Of a stretch of 64,000 nt of DNA, positions 1 to 13,431 are shown one piece after another. The position numbers and the translations under genes are program-made. The notes beneath the pieces were generated by a model. It worked only from the letters and a program-made list of their open reading frames with translations, was not told the DNA's origin and did no database searches. How positions within the stretch are numbered: position 1 is the first letter of the stretch; every line of letters begins with the position of its first letter. The stretch lies in contig CAADRB010000067.1 in NCBI GenBank assembly GCA_900708905.1, forward strand, positions 186,001 through 250,000, written 5' to 3'. This DNA is from Hymenolepis diminuta. Taxonomy: Eukaryota > Platyhelminthes > Cestoda > Cyclophyllidea > Hymenolepididae.

Positions 1-3000
1 ATTATCAGATTGTATTGAATAATATTATTTGCAACTTATTGGAAGAGAAATAGATCTGATGTAGTCTACTAGCCGCCTAAATTAATCAACTGGTTAGTGA
101 GCTCTAGACTCCGAAAACATGAATCTAATCTAGAAATTGGGGGCAAATCCTGAAATTCGAGCATTAGAACGTGATTCAGAGGAGTACACCCAAAGTAGCG
201 TACGTTCTGAATCCAAGGGTCAAATTTTGTAAGATTCTTTTCATGAAATGACTATTATTTACTTTACCCGGTCCTATTCCCTTAATACATATTAAGCTAT
301 GCTCAGATGCTTTCTCACAGCAGAAAATTGTGACTTTTTCCTTTTCGTAAGCAGCTAATTTATAAACACATAGGAATGCTCGCATGAGTAATTGCCAGTC
401 TTATACATTACATAGGAATATAATCCGATAGGGTTGAATAATGGGCAAATGACCCATATTTTTTACTTGCTCACAAGAATTGCTTATCAGGAAAAAGCAC
501 GATTCCAATGTGAATCATGTCATTAATATTTATTACTCTATTCAATAAGGTAATGATATTTTTAGAAAACAAATTCTAATATTTTCAGGGCATGTGATTT
601 CAAGGGTCTGGCCTCTCGTGTGCTGATAATGGTGCGATAATACAACACCTACTATGGTTGCATAGGTCACCTATAACATAAAGCTCTTATTTTCCATAAA
701 ATTCTGTTGAGTTAACAATATCTTTTTAAGTATTAACTAGATACTTTTGATTATTTTAAAAGATAAATTTATCGAGACCAAATGATCGAACATTAACGTA
801 AATCGTCTGTTCAATAACATTTAGGCATAAAGGACTTGTACTTTCTCAAGAAACTAGGCATCAAATCCCGAAATTCGGTATTTGAAATATTAAATTACGT
901 TTAATTGTCAGAAAATCAGTAAACTAGTGATTTCGAACCCCAAATGACTTATTGGATTCGATATTTTAGCTCTATCAGATCGACTTCATAAAACCTCTGA
1001 TCGGAAATTTCAGCCTTTTTGTTCAATCGTTTTACCACACACACATACACTAAGTTGGGAAACTGATAGGAAAACGAAAGGTCATAGCTGCCCCGTTTGT
1101 GTTTTGTCTTGGGATAATCAATTCCTGTAGTTTGGCTCTAAGTCGCCCATCATCCTAATCAAGACGCGAGTGCATACAAGTTCTGATGGCCTGGCAGTTA
1201 CTTAAAGCTAAAATTTCTATCAGTCCGGCGGTCTTTGATCTCCAACCCAAAAGAAAATAATGTCTTTATTTTAATTAATAAAGTATCTTGCGTTAGATAC
1301 ATGCTGTTTTAACCTTTCCTGTCTAGTCCGAGTCAATTACAAACCAGCAGTATCTAGTGTACAGATATATCAGAACCAGAAACTATACTTCCTAGTATTA
1401 CAGAAGCATAAAAAGTCTTACTTTATAAAGGGAAACATTGGATTCTGCGTTATATGGATAGCATAAAAATGATTTGATTTGACTGGCCAAACTCACACAA
1501 TTCACAATCTGGCTTTATTTCTTACATCCTCCCACCTAAGTAAATAAAGAAATTTTTACAAATTTCTTCCAGCGGATTGTCAGTCAATTGTCTATTTCCT
1601 ATTATTATTTCCCCTTAGTTTTACCTTCTCCTATTTTTTTCAGTTAAATTATTATTCACACTAACTCACTTCGCTTTGATTTACCCATTATTATTCTTTG
1701 GTTTGTAGCTGGTCTTTAGCATCTATTCTCTACCGCCAGCCACTAAAAACCCATTGATATAATTGTCTCTGCCTTACCTTTAATTTGTAGTTATTGTTAA
1801 GGTAGTAACATTAAATTTAATTAACTGCTTTACTCATTTCTCGTGGAAAGGTCTAGGCGTTAGTGTTCTTTGACTCGATACGTAAATTGACGCTATATCA
1901 TCAAGAGATATTTTCTATTGACTACTGACTACTACCCCACCACTTTAGAGAAAATAACCTCAAAAATATTAAAGAAAAATGTTAAATTATTTATTATTAA
2001 TTTATAAAAATGACAAGTAAATAGTTCACTACATTCTCTTCAAATTTGTAAGAAGGTTGAGTCATAAAGAGCCAGTTATTGAAAGCAGGGTTTGATATTC
2101 ACTTAAAATCCAGTTTGACTTTGCATCATCTTATCACGTAGTTATCTCATTCAGAATATTTATTTATCAGCTTCGATCCTTGTGTACTTTGGTTTTTCAT
2201 AGGTGAATTTAATTCATTGATCATAAGGCATCATATAAAAATCGGAGAAAACGCAGAGCTCTAATAATTCTTATTCGGAATCCATTACCTTCAACAGAGG
2301 AATTAATTTCCGAAAATATGATAAATATATAGATCAACATCGTTGTGAGTTGTTAAGACACAAAACTTTTTTCATCATTTATATATGTGAACGTCGATTG
2401 GAACTGCAGTGAAACGAACCAAACGTTTGAATGCGTTTTCATTAAGTGGACTCATGAAAGCTAAGATTAACCAATGAGCTTGCACCTTTTACATAGGATT
2501 ACGTAACTTAAATATGAGCTGATACCAAAGGTCAAGGAGGTGGAGAACATTTCAGATAACATTTTGCGAAAGAAAGCATACTAAATGACACACAATAGGA
2601 AATTTTTTTCTCAGGTTAAATAAAAACTTAACGGGAAAGGTTTTATTTAAATGTTATATTAAGTTAGCAGAACCATTTGTAGGAATTCCACCAAGTTAGA
2701 CAAAGGATCTCCTGAGAAATAGTGGAAAACAACAGCTTTCTAAATCAGGAGAACAGGGTTTAAGTGAGATCAAAAGAAGAATACAGGTAAGCCACTTCAA
2801 ATGGCTGAAAAAGGTAGCATTTTTTAAAGTGCAAACGTCTTTGGATACCCCTGGTAAAGTGGATCAGTTTCAATGTTATTAACAACTTAGACAAAATACT
2901 CTATATCTCGCTTCTACCAGGAATTTGTCAGTTTAAATCCACTCACACAGAATTATCTAATTTAATTATTGGCGAATGTCAAGTCGATTTTTAGTGAGAA

Positions 3001-6000
3001 GAAACGCAAAATTTGGATGTTGAATCCTTCAAAAAATCTAAGTCTCAGCAGTGACCGAAGGAGAGGGCATCTGTGAAAATGAAAGTGAGATGAAAAGATA
3101 CTGGTGTAAAGATCACCATAGGGGACATGCCAACTGATAAACTAGTTAGCCTTGAAGAAGGATGGTATAAAAAGGATCAGACGAAACGAAAGATGTCATC
3201 TGGTATGTTCGTATGGATAAGGTACCAATATGATGAGATGATTCTGATCAAAGTTAAAAATGAGAGTGGAAAACCTGAAGCAGGATGTTTCCAATTCCTG
3301 ATTCATATTTCTACGGCCATCACTCTTTTCTTTCCAAATCTGTACTTCCAGGTATTTTAAGTATTCTCACAGTTAATGGTTATAATTTTTGTTACTCTTC
3401 CATGGTAATAATAACATCTAATTGAGAGTTTAACGACTAATTACATTTATTTCCTATATTATCCATGTCTACCCATCCATCTCTAATCGTTTATCTCTCA
3501 CAGAGGTGTTCTAAGATCCTTTCAACTGCGTATCTTATCCCTTGAACATCCCATCAGTAAAAAGCACCACGTCCTCTATTACTAAAATCACTAGCAACTA
3601 CAGAGCACTTCACTCATCTCTGGCTTTCACTTATTTTCACTTTATCAAAAGAATCGGCTTTGAAATTAATTTGATTTATTTGCAGTGATCCTAAACATCA
3701 CTAATGAATAGCAAATTGTGGTATCCAGAATATCAGTGTCTGGCCTCATGATAAAACTCCTCTAAGACGCGACAATTTCAGTACGATGGACTTCCAACTG
3801 TCGTCAAGCGTGTCTTGTTTATCTATCTAATCGACTGTAATTGACACAATACAATAGGATGTGATATTCGTTCTGAGGTCTTCTTAGTTTTACACTTAGC
3901 TCCCAAATGGTTGCGCACTTGTCTGTTAACTTTGACTTTTTTTAATCTATTAGGTAGAAAACTGTCTATTTACTTTCATAATGATATCTTTGGAAATTAT
4001 TAAATTCAGCGTGAGTTTGGGGCATCAAAATAGTGACTGAGATTTAAACGTTTTATCTACTTTTCAAGTTGATTGCCATTTCATTTTTTAATTGCTGAAG
4101 ATACCTTGTTTACCATTCAAATAACGTTAACCTCTAGTAACTCACATATTGAGCGCATGATGATCTTTAATGCCAGATCAGATCACTCTACAAAATGGAG
4201 AAATAAACCTGTAAATTTTTGAAAAAGTCTACTTTGTCTAATAACCTTTGAAGAACATTCTGTTTTGATCTCATCTTCTAGCCCATAAGCCACTTCAATG
4301 ATTACAGCTGTTCTGTGGAATGTAGCCGAATTTTTATTTCAAACCGGATTAATTTTAATTTTCTTTTTTTACCATAATTATAGCTCTATAAAAGACCTAA
4401 AAACTGAACTTCTTTTTGAAATAGAAATAACGTTAAGGTTGCTACTGTAGCAGACTTAAAGTAATGTTAATTTAGAACCAAGTGATAATACCAGTGTAGT
4501 GCGTCACCAGGATGACATACCTTATATAAGGAAATTACTTTTTCACCAATAAAGGTCATCATTGATGATTGACTGGTGAAAGTCAGTTCACAGCTGAATT
4601 GATGAGCTCTTGAATTGTAAAAATCAAATTGTACCCACAAATTTGTAACGAATGATAAGAATAACATCAGGTAAGAAATTCGCCTAAAATAAACTTCAGC
4701 GCAAAGATAACGAACCTAGTTACTAAGTATTAAATTTAAGTTCTTACATACTAATTGTCGAGGTAAAAATATAATTATGATACTTATTAAATATTTTTTC
4801 CTAACGAGATTAATAACACGAATAACGCCATACTGTACATAGTTCGAGTTTAACTGTAGTAAGTTTTGTATTTTCTTTCTTGTGATTGCGATAATTGATT
4901 GTAGATCGTAAAACTAATAAAAAGGGAATATTTTTCATAAATCTAACAACGAAGAAAGTAGAGGTGTTGCTGTTTTATGACAAATACTAAAAAATTTATA
5001 AGTCTTTACACAGTTGAATTGCATATGGCTAGTCAGAAAGATTGCTCTCAACAGACTTTTATGCTTGATGTGACAGAACATGAATGGCTAGACTGTGAAA
5101 GGCTGGTGTCCACCTCATAACGTGACTACCATAGTGATGATTTGGAAGTGACATATCGATGACGTGGAAATGGCATTATAGCAAAGCAATGTTTTGGCCC
5201 CCTATAAATTAAATAAATAATTTACTTGTTTTGGTTACTTATTTTCCAAATTTCAAGTGATTTTAGATCTAAACTTTAACAAATATCAAAATTAATTATT
5301 AATATTATTTCTATTGTAAACTTTATGTTCTCTAAAATTCTTAAGTGTGGTGTGTACATGTGACAAATCATTGCTGATATATTAATGTCAAAATGTGCTT
5401 GAAACATCAACCCAATGACTTTAAATGAATAGCTTTTAAATTGCTTTCTTTCATTTTCTGTAACAAAAACCAGACTGACACTCTCTATCTTACTTTAATA
5501 GATACTTTTTCTACATGTTTTGAAAGTGAGTTTAGAAAATGAATGCGTAAAAATGTTTTCTATTTTGTCCGTCTGGACACTTGATCCCGTAACATAACAA
5601 GCCTGAAGATTTTTGTTAGCCTTCCCCTGGTCATATTTCTCAAATGTTCAGGTTCCATTACTAAATCACCTCATGAAACTAATGATGTCATCTCTTCTGT
5701 TCACACTTAATCGCTCATTATCGGGAAACAAAGCATAACCTTGCCGAACTGCGAGTATGCTGCTCTCCAAATCTCCATCCGACTCATGGAAATTAACGAG
5801 AGTAAAACAAGTGCACATAATGTTGAAGACCAGTACTCAAGAAAATATTTCCCATTCAAATCAGATTTAAGATATCTCCGATAAGTGACTGGTTCAAATG
5901 TATCTCATTTCTCAAGTTGTATTTATAGAATTGGACCTAGACTGTGGCCATGACGAGGACAGTAGCGGAGAATATCGTTAATAGATCGCAGAGTCCAATT

Positions 6001-7320
6001 CACAAGACATTACACTTCAAGACTAAGAAATTTCTCGAGTAATGGCGCTAAAAAAAATCAGGATAGCCTTATACTGTTACAATTTTTTAATATCACAATT
6101 AATTTGTGTGAACAGTGCGGAATCGAGAATTTGTAGAATTCGTACACAATGCGGTTCGCCAATTCTAATTCTATGATTCCAGAGTCAAATTTCCTGGACT
6201 TGTCCTCTCGGTTCCCGAGTGAATTTATGATCACTAGGTCTAGAGCTCGTCGACCAGTTCATTAATTAGGATGGCTGGTCATTTCATTCGAATACATTAT
6301 ATTCCAATGACTAAGTTAGCTGGGTGAAAGTAAGATGCAAACCTTAATCTCGGCTTCCACTCAATCTCTTCCCCTTAATTCTGAGCTCAAGCATATGTCA
6401 GGTCAGTAAGGCTACTACGTTAAGTATTAGACATAAAATAAGGTAAATTCTATCACATTTTCAGGCCATCCGCACTGATCCTACACATTTTTTTTACAAA
6501 AAACTAAATGGTGTCATTCAACATTACTACCATTAAACTTTTAGTTGCATTGCACTGGTATTGTTATTATTAAAACTTTATTCGACTCCCAAATTAACCA
6601 AATTTCTCCCCCCCCCCCTCCAACAAAATGATAATACGTAATTCCCTTAATGTTGGTGAAGGATTCCCCAAAATATATCATTGCATTTTGAGAAATATTA
6701 GTTTACTTCGTTTTGGATACTTACGTCTTCACGTTAGCTTGAATTATTCTCAAAATGTTCCAGTTGGAGAATATTGGTAAATTATTTGTACTCACTTCCA
6801 TCGTTATAAGTGATAAATGCACCAGTAAAATGGTGCAAACGCTCGACTCTGAAGCTCTCCCTCGTTCCTCATAGTTCTCCCTCCATTATTCCGTCTCTCT
6901 CTCGAGTTCACATTGCCGTCACTCAATATGACTGGGTTTACTCAAAATATAAGATTACGGTTGTCTATTATTTCCGAAGGCTTTTGTATCAGTCGTAGCT
7001 GAAAGTTGTCAATATTACCCCCAACAGTAGGCTTTACCCCATAATTTTGCAAAGTAATGACTCTGTAATTTAGTGCATTCCACCAAATACGCAAATTTTA
7101 TAAATAATTAATGTCAAACTGTTAATCTAACTTTATCTAACAGGTACACACTTATTAACTAGTTGATAGTAAGGCTTCAGAAAAGGAAAAATTTTGCCGT
7201 ACTGATTAACCTTTATATGTCAATTAAACCCAATTTAGGATTTTATTTATTAATCTCACCTCCTTAAAGCAGCTTTAGACTTTTTGACTCAAATTACTCA
7301 AATGTGGATAAATTTTTATA
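1..7320. other. gene-poor intergenic DNA
   Basis: I find no exon chain here. The open frames are short, lack consistent splice partners and resemble no family I know. The stretch is AT-rich, with a poly-C run of about 12 near 6608 and decayed dispersed repeats. One repeat pair is visible: 62-108 matches the reverse complement of about 6238-6280. A second loose family, recognisable by a core like CAAATCCCGAAATTC, appears near 150, 855 and 12795. It is most likely old transposon debris downstream of the afadin gene. Confidence 0.6.
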
Positions 7321-7321
7321 G

Positions 7322-7545
7322 TTGGTAGGTGGTGCGGTTGCCATTGTGAGCGACTGCCAAGTCGGGGTCGTGAAATCGACTCCCATCAGTGCGTATCCAA
7401 TGATATGGACGGTCAACCGCACTGATGAATTCTAGTCAACATGTGAGTGACTCCCCGAAACTACTCCTCTGTCGAGGTCAAGAGTTACTAGTGCTTCCCT
7501 TAATGGGCTTGGGGCTGTGTAGAAGAAATGAAAACTGATATTTAA
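7322..7545 (+). repeat. tRNA-like SINE candidate
   Basis: This is a GC-richer patch in AT-rich surroundings. Two adjacent hairpins resemble the anticodon and T arms of a tRNA. The first is CGACT-GCCA-AGTCG at 7351-7364. The second has a seven-pair stem (one G-T wobble) around the loop TGAAAT at 7371-7376, and its sequence is close to a Pol III B box. A box A-like segment precedes them. The 4-nt first loop means it is not a functional tRNA, so a tRNA-derived SINE is the better guess. I saw no second clear copy in the window. The borders are approximate. Confidence 0.35.
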
Positions 7546-10500
7546 TGCAATTATCATCCAAGAGCATTAAAAACTAATCGTAATGAAGATTAGGCGTTGA
7601 CAAAAATTTCAGACAGACAAGATTCTGAAAGATTGATCCCTATGCGTTTCTGAAGTTTTCATCTATATCATCATTAATCTCTTTGACCTAATTATCTCAG
7701 TGGGACTTGAAGCGATTGAACCTACTGTAACCTCAAGCTCCCGTGGATAACCATCGTGTGTCCTCAAGTGGCTTATTTTAATTATCAGAATAAGCTAATT
7801 AAGTTGTCCTTGAATGAGTCATTCCATCAGTTCATACTACCTCCATCCCTCCCCCCATATGAGACCACATAGGGCCTCCTACACCATACATGCAGCGGGG
7901 GAGGGCGTGCATATACGCTTGGTAATTGCCAGCTCTTTCGCCTCCCTCTCATCTCCTCTGTCCTTCATCTCTCTCTTATCCTTCTGAATTCTTATTGCAG
8001 TTGGTTTATTATATTTTAGTCTAATTACCTCTTGGTATTCTGCTCTAAAACCGTTGCAAGCTCTTGCTCAAACAAACTACAAAAGTTCTAGGAACAGACC
8101 GGCTTCAGCAGCAACTGGAACCCTTAGCATTATAAAAGCTAACGTAACGAGATTTCTACCTGCATAAAATAAATATGAATAGGTAAGAACATAAAATAAT
8201 TGTGTGGGTTTTCTGTGTCATCGAATCTTTGTAAACAAAGCTGAGAGACAAGGCATTGGTGAAAACCCAAACCCAAATTGGTATTGGTTCCTCATTCTGA
8301 TGATCTACTGACATATTAGTAAGGTGGACAATCGAAAAAGGATCAGTGTGCGGGATTGACTTAAAAACTTTATTATAAATACTGTTATAACGCTAAGGCT
8401 GCATTATTCAGACTCCCTCTGTGTTCCTCTATTTTAGTGAGGTTTGTACTCGCCTGTGACACGTAGGCATTGCTCACTCACTAAAGAACACTATCAACCA
8501 AATGCCCACTATTACATCCATTATCTCTGCTCTTAAAGAATTTTTATCAAGTCCCGCGACATCCTGCTACTCTTTCTTATTTCCACAGTTTTCATTTCAC
8601 TGTGCTGCGGATTTGACAGTGAAATAATAAATGCCTTCTTACCCCTTTTCTAACGCTGGCCAATTTCACCCTTGAACAATCGCAGTTTTTCTTCTTTTAA
8701 TAAAACATTAATTCCAAAGATGAATCTTTATTTTCTGGTTAATTAACATGATCGATTCATTCGTTGAATTTGCAATGGTAAATGCTTTGCATGAAAAGCT
8801 TGTGCCACCATTACTGGCCTGTCTCTACAATTGATAATTCTGGAAAATAGTTGTTTCTAAATAATAATAGAAGGAATTTCTGTTTTAAACTACCGCTCTT
8901 CTTTCAACCATGATTTTAATAGAAAAGATTTATGTTTTAAACTTCATTTAACACTTGTTATCTTGATAATTTTTAAAAGTTAGCGTAAAACAAATTTCAT
9001 GGTCTGTATATTTCAGGCCAAGGTTTTTTTTGTAAATTAGAACTATGCACACGAATGTTATTCTTGGCACCTCGGGTTTTAAGCGTACAATCCAGAATTA
9101 AAATATATAACATTTATTTTTGAAATGTACCTTATTTTAGAGGCGAGTTGATTTGAAAATAAGACAATTTAAGAATTAGAGAAAAATTTTAAGCAGTCAT
9201 AACTCTTTGTATCTATTAAGTCACTTTAACCAAACAGATGCGTAGTAGTTCATATGAAAGATACGTACTTAACAATGAATTAAGTACAGTCAAAATCACT
9301 TCACTGAAAAGAGCCGAAAATAAAAGTAGCAACCATAACCGGTCCTTCTTTGTCCTTAAGACATCAAGTCCAAATGCTAGTATGATTCGCTATTATTTGC
9401 TTTTTGATACCTATTGCCACACATAATAGAGTTCATCAGCATCAAAGGCGCCCTAATTTAGTTTCGTTTTGATTGAAACAACCCTTTAGTCTATTCCGTT
9501 CTTGGCTCTTGAGTTAGAGCTGCTACCATAGGGAAGTCACGAGATAGGCCGTACTCTTCCTAGCTTTCTGATATTTATCTCAACATTGCTGACCTCGGTT
9601 TGGATTTGTAATTGCATTGCTCTGTATAAAATGGAGAGCAATAATGGAAATAGAAGCATAAATAATATTCTGTCTAACCCTTCCACGAGCTTGTATTGGT
9701 TAAATATTCCACAAAATATTTTCTTATTTTGGCTATGATCTTAGAGATTTTACTTTAAACTTACTCTCCAGAAGTACTTTGGGTTGTCATGACTCAAACA
9801 TTCACGAAAGTTGTTTAATCAAAGCGTGCATTGACTTCCCCTCTCAATTCCCTTGACCATGACATGTAACATTCACACATTGACGCACTTACTACGTCTT
9901 GAGCCATTTCCTTTTATTCCCAGGCTTAAACGAACATTTTCTTCGCACTGTGCTGCCCATATAAGCAGTCATGTACATATCTGAGGCCACATCTCAGTAA
10001 ATCTTGCTTACCGTTCTTCCCTCCTCCCATCTTCTTTTTTGATGATTGATAATAATAAGCAGTATACCTAGAGAATCAAAAGAAAGATTTATAGTTGTTT
10101 TCTCCTTACAAACCCACTGCTCTTAATTCATCTAAGTTTCCATCCAGTAGAATCGTTCATATTTGCTCCATGTCCAATCAACTCATGCAATGCAGAATTT
10201 GTGTATAAAATAACTTGATCAAAGTTAAGCAAATTATGGTATTTTTTCGCAATTACACATTATTTAGGACCGACGTTGCTGTTACAACGATTTATAAGTA
10301 ACCAACATTTAAACTTAATGAGAAAAAAATAGTTTCTGCTCACGAAGATATGAATGATAATCTGGAGACATAGAGCATCAAACAACGTCGATCTGGTTAG
10401 AAGGTAAAAGTCCAATAGGACAGGATAAACATGAATCAAATAATAGTAATCCATTAAATAACTTCTAAGTTACTTCTCTCCCAAAATTGAGACAATTCGA

Positions 10501-10683
10501 TAAAGTAGATCATATATTTGAATCACAAATCGTTAATCACTTAAAAGAAGATTGGCTGGTATGTGTAGGTCAGAAAATGGAAAAGGGGAAAAATTGGAAG
10601 TATATTAAGAGGCAAATTATGGAAGTCGTTTTCTTTTTATACAGGCAAATACAATTTCAAAAGCAGAAAACGGACAGTTGAAA
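7546..10683. other. intergenic, 3' flank of afadin
   Basis: No supportable gene. The 62- to 64-residue frames here are isolated and of low complexity. The rightmost part is the presumed 3' untranslated and downstream region of the minus-strand afadin gene, whose stop codon is at 10684-10686. I see no canonical AATAAA in the first few hundred bases downstream, only a TATAAA variant (plus-strand TTTATA) near 10636. Confidence 0.5.
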
Positions 10684-13431
10684 TCAATGTGCAAGACAAT
10701 TCATTATTTGACGCTCCTTTTGAGACGCCTTGAAACGATCTTTCGGCATTTCTTCCCCAATGGCTTTTGCAAAAAAGGCCATTTTGTCCTTAAATGACAG
10801 ATTCTCCGCGTTTTCTGGCTGTGTTACACTCTAAATTATCATGAAATATACTTTAGATAAATGAAATTATTAGTATATATCGCATTATGTTATTTATTGG
10901 CTCACCGATTTAAAACCAAGGTCTCGTTTTGCGTCTAAAAGGAACAGAAAATCGAGGAATCGTTTATTGCTTCAAAAAATCGAGATATTAAAGCGGTAAA
11001 CTTACTAACTGGTGATTGATTAGCGCGTGTGATTGGTTGATTTTCTACACGAACAACTGGTCGTCTTATTTGGTCGGTTGTTTCGGTTAACTTTTCCGAT
11101 GGAGTTGAATGAGGAGAGTAGAGGGCTACAGATTCCAAATTAGTGTCGAAGGTGACTGATTTCCTACTAGCCCTTAACTCAGCTCCACGAGATAATGGGG
11201 GTTCTTGGTGTTCGGCGAATGAATTGACAGCAGCAGGTGAAAGTTGGCGGATTGTCTGAGTATAGCGTGGCGTGATTGGTGTAGTGTTAATAGAAGTAAC
11301 TTCACCATCATACAATGGCCCTGAAAAGAAATCACGAAGGATTTAGAGTACAGTTGACCTGTTCTGGTTATTTAACTATTGGAATTTCTAGATGTAAGTA
11401 GTTGAAATCAAGTATTTGTGGGAATGAGGTTTCGAATTCCAAGAATTTCTTTGTAACGAAAATTCGCTTCATTTCATTTACGACGGGGGGAGAGGACTGT
11501 ATCGTTTGAGAATGCAGATTCTGAGGATAGGTATATTTGCATAACACGATTTTTTATTTACACCTGTTTATCTACAAGATCTACATGAGTTGAGAAATTA
11601 GAAGGCGTTTCGTCCTATTTGTCGATAGTTGAAAATTGAATTAAGTATTGATTTTTGAGTTCATTTGCATTTCACAAACTACTCGAATAACTGTCGACCT
11701 GGGTGGTAGTAGCATTAAAATTTATGAAGTAGGAGCTGTTAGTTGGTAGTGACAGACTTGATCTACGGCTAGAGCTTTACAATCCCACAGTCTGAGAAAA
11801 ATCACCCGCACCTTATTATTTTTTTTATTTTTTAAAAAATCAAAATCTGAGTTCGCTAGCGATCGAAGAAAGCATACAGAGGCATCTAGAGCGAGCATAA
11901 CTCATTGCGGACACAAATAAACAAAAGGCCACTAAAATTTTCTTCAGTCTAGCTAATATACGGGCACAGAGCCCTTGAACATATATCGTCCATAAAATGC
12001 ATATATGTTCCAGGTCAACCTAATCGCCCAAGTTGAATGAGTTGATATTCAACGATCAATTTACTTAAACACGCTCTTTTTCCCCATTAATCATGAAGAC
12101 AATTTCTAACGCTCATGTATCTAATGTTTTATTAAATAAGCTTGGGAAAAAAAATGTTAACTTTAAGAGAGTTAGGGCGAAATTGCTTAACCTTCACAAT
12201 TTAAGGGCCCATTTCACTATTGCTAAAATTTTCAGATATAGCAACTTCATAAATGAGGTCAATCCAGTCACTCTCAACTTTCATACTGTGCTTGCATTTT
12301 ATGAAGAAGTGTTATGCTCTAGACGTCATTGATGGTTAAGAACGTTAAGACTTATTTGCCTATTAAATTCTATTATTATCTGAATTCTGTTCTCACCTGA
12401 TTCGATTTGATACGTGTATTTTGGTTGCATTGGCGGAACAGATGGTGGTGGAGGCGAAGTAAAAGTGAGCTTGTTGGTCTTGTAATCAGGAGCCTAGGAT
12501 GGTATACAATTAAATGATATATTATTATCAACATTGCATGCTTTTTATGAATGGATGTTCGTTTTAGTCTTCTTCAAATAAAATGACAATATGGGTAACG
12601 TTAGATATACTACCTTAATTTTGATATGGTTAATAGGGTTCAATTTGAACGAACTCTAGGTTAATTAAAATTTCTTCTCAACATCTGCAAATTATCCTTT
12701 GATTACCACAAGGCATAAGTGTATATGGAGGGTATGATCAACCTCTCATTCTTAATCTATATTCAACCAGCTGTGATCACCACAGCTGAAAATATTTAAG
12801 GAGCCAAATCCCGAATTTAGAACTTAGGAACGTTAGGTTATGGCGTGACGGAATGCTCCAATACCTGATCTGCGGAATCAAGGTCCCACAATCTGACCAC
12901 ATGATGAACTTCCTTTGAGACCGAGTAAAATTGGCTTTACCCTGTCGTTGACACAATATGATCCATTCAAGATATAGTATCTCTGACATTATACATGGTA
13001 ATCAACATGTTACACTACTCATTTTCCTTTCACCCTTTATTTGGAAAAATCTACCGTTTCCGTGATTTATTATCCATCTTACTACGTCAAATATGTTCAG
13101 TACATATTCAGATACGAGTCTTCACGAGCGGAGTGGATGGATTACGATCATCACAGTTATGTGGATTGGTCGCAATATCGGAAGTTGCATCATTTTCTAA
13201 TTTAAGAAGGAATGACCCAGAAGGCATTTATCTTCAACACTAATAAAATTACTAAAATTAACATAGACGTGGGAGGATCAAGGTAGACCACTGTTATGCA
13301 ATCTACTAGTTTTAATTCACATAACTTGAAGTGAACTTACAGGCTTTGAATTGAAGCTTTCCTCAAATATACGAGTTCTCTGTTCTTGCATTCGAATGGC
13401 CTCTAATCGTTCATTCGCATAGTCTTCCAAA
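10684..13431 (-). CDS. AFDN: afadin last four exons and C-terminus
   Basis: The exons are 13431-13341 (LEDYANERLEAIRMQEQRTR), 12493-12397 (Pro-rich SPPPPSVPPMQP), 11320-11010 and 10830-10684. The final exon encodes ENLSFKDKMAFFAKAIGEEM, which matches the ENLTFKERQRLFSQGQ motif close to the end of vertebrate afadins, and stops with TGA at 10684-10686. The phase forces the donor of 11320-11010 to be CCA|GTTAGT rather than the stronger GTAAGT four bases downstream. The introns here (11011-11319 boundary aside, 11321-12396 and 12494-13340) hold nothing I can name. Confidence 0.85.

Noticed and set aside
3062..3360. Open frames with RYWCKDHH- and EGWYKKDQ-like segments suggestive of a FLYWCH finger
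   Set aside because: The two segments are in different frames, lack the full Cys/His spacing and have no splice partners. Probably chance or unrecognisable debris.
6606..6620. Poly-C run
   Set aside because: Simple homopolymer, no further structure.
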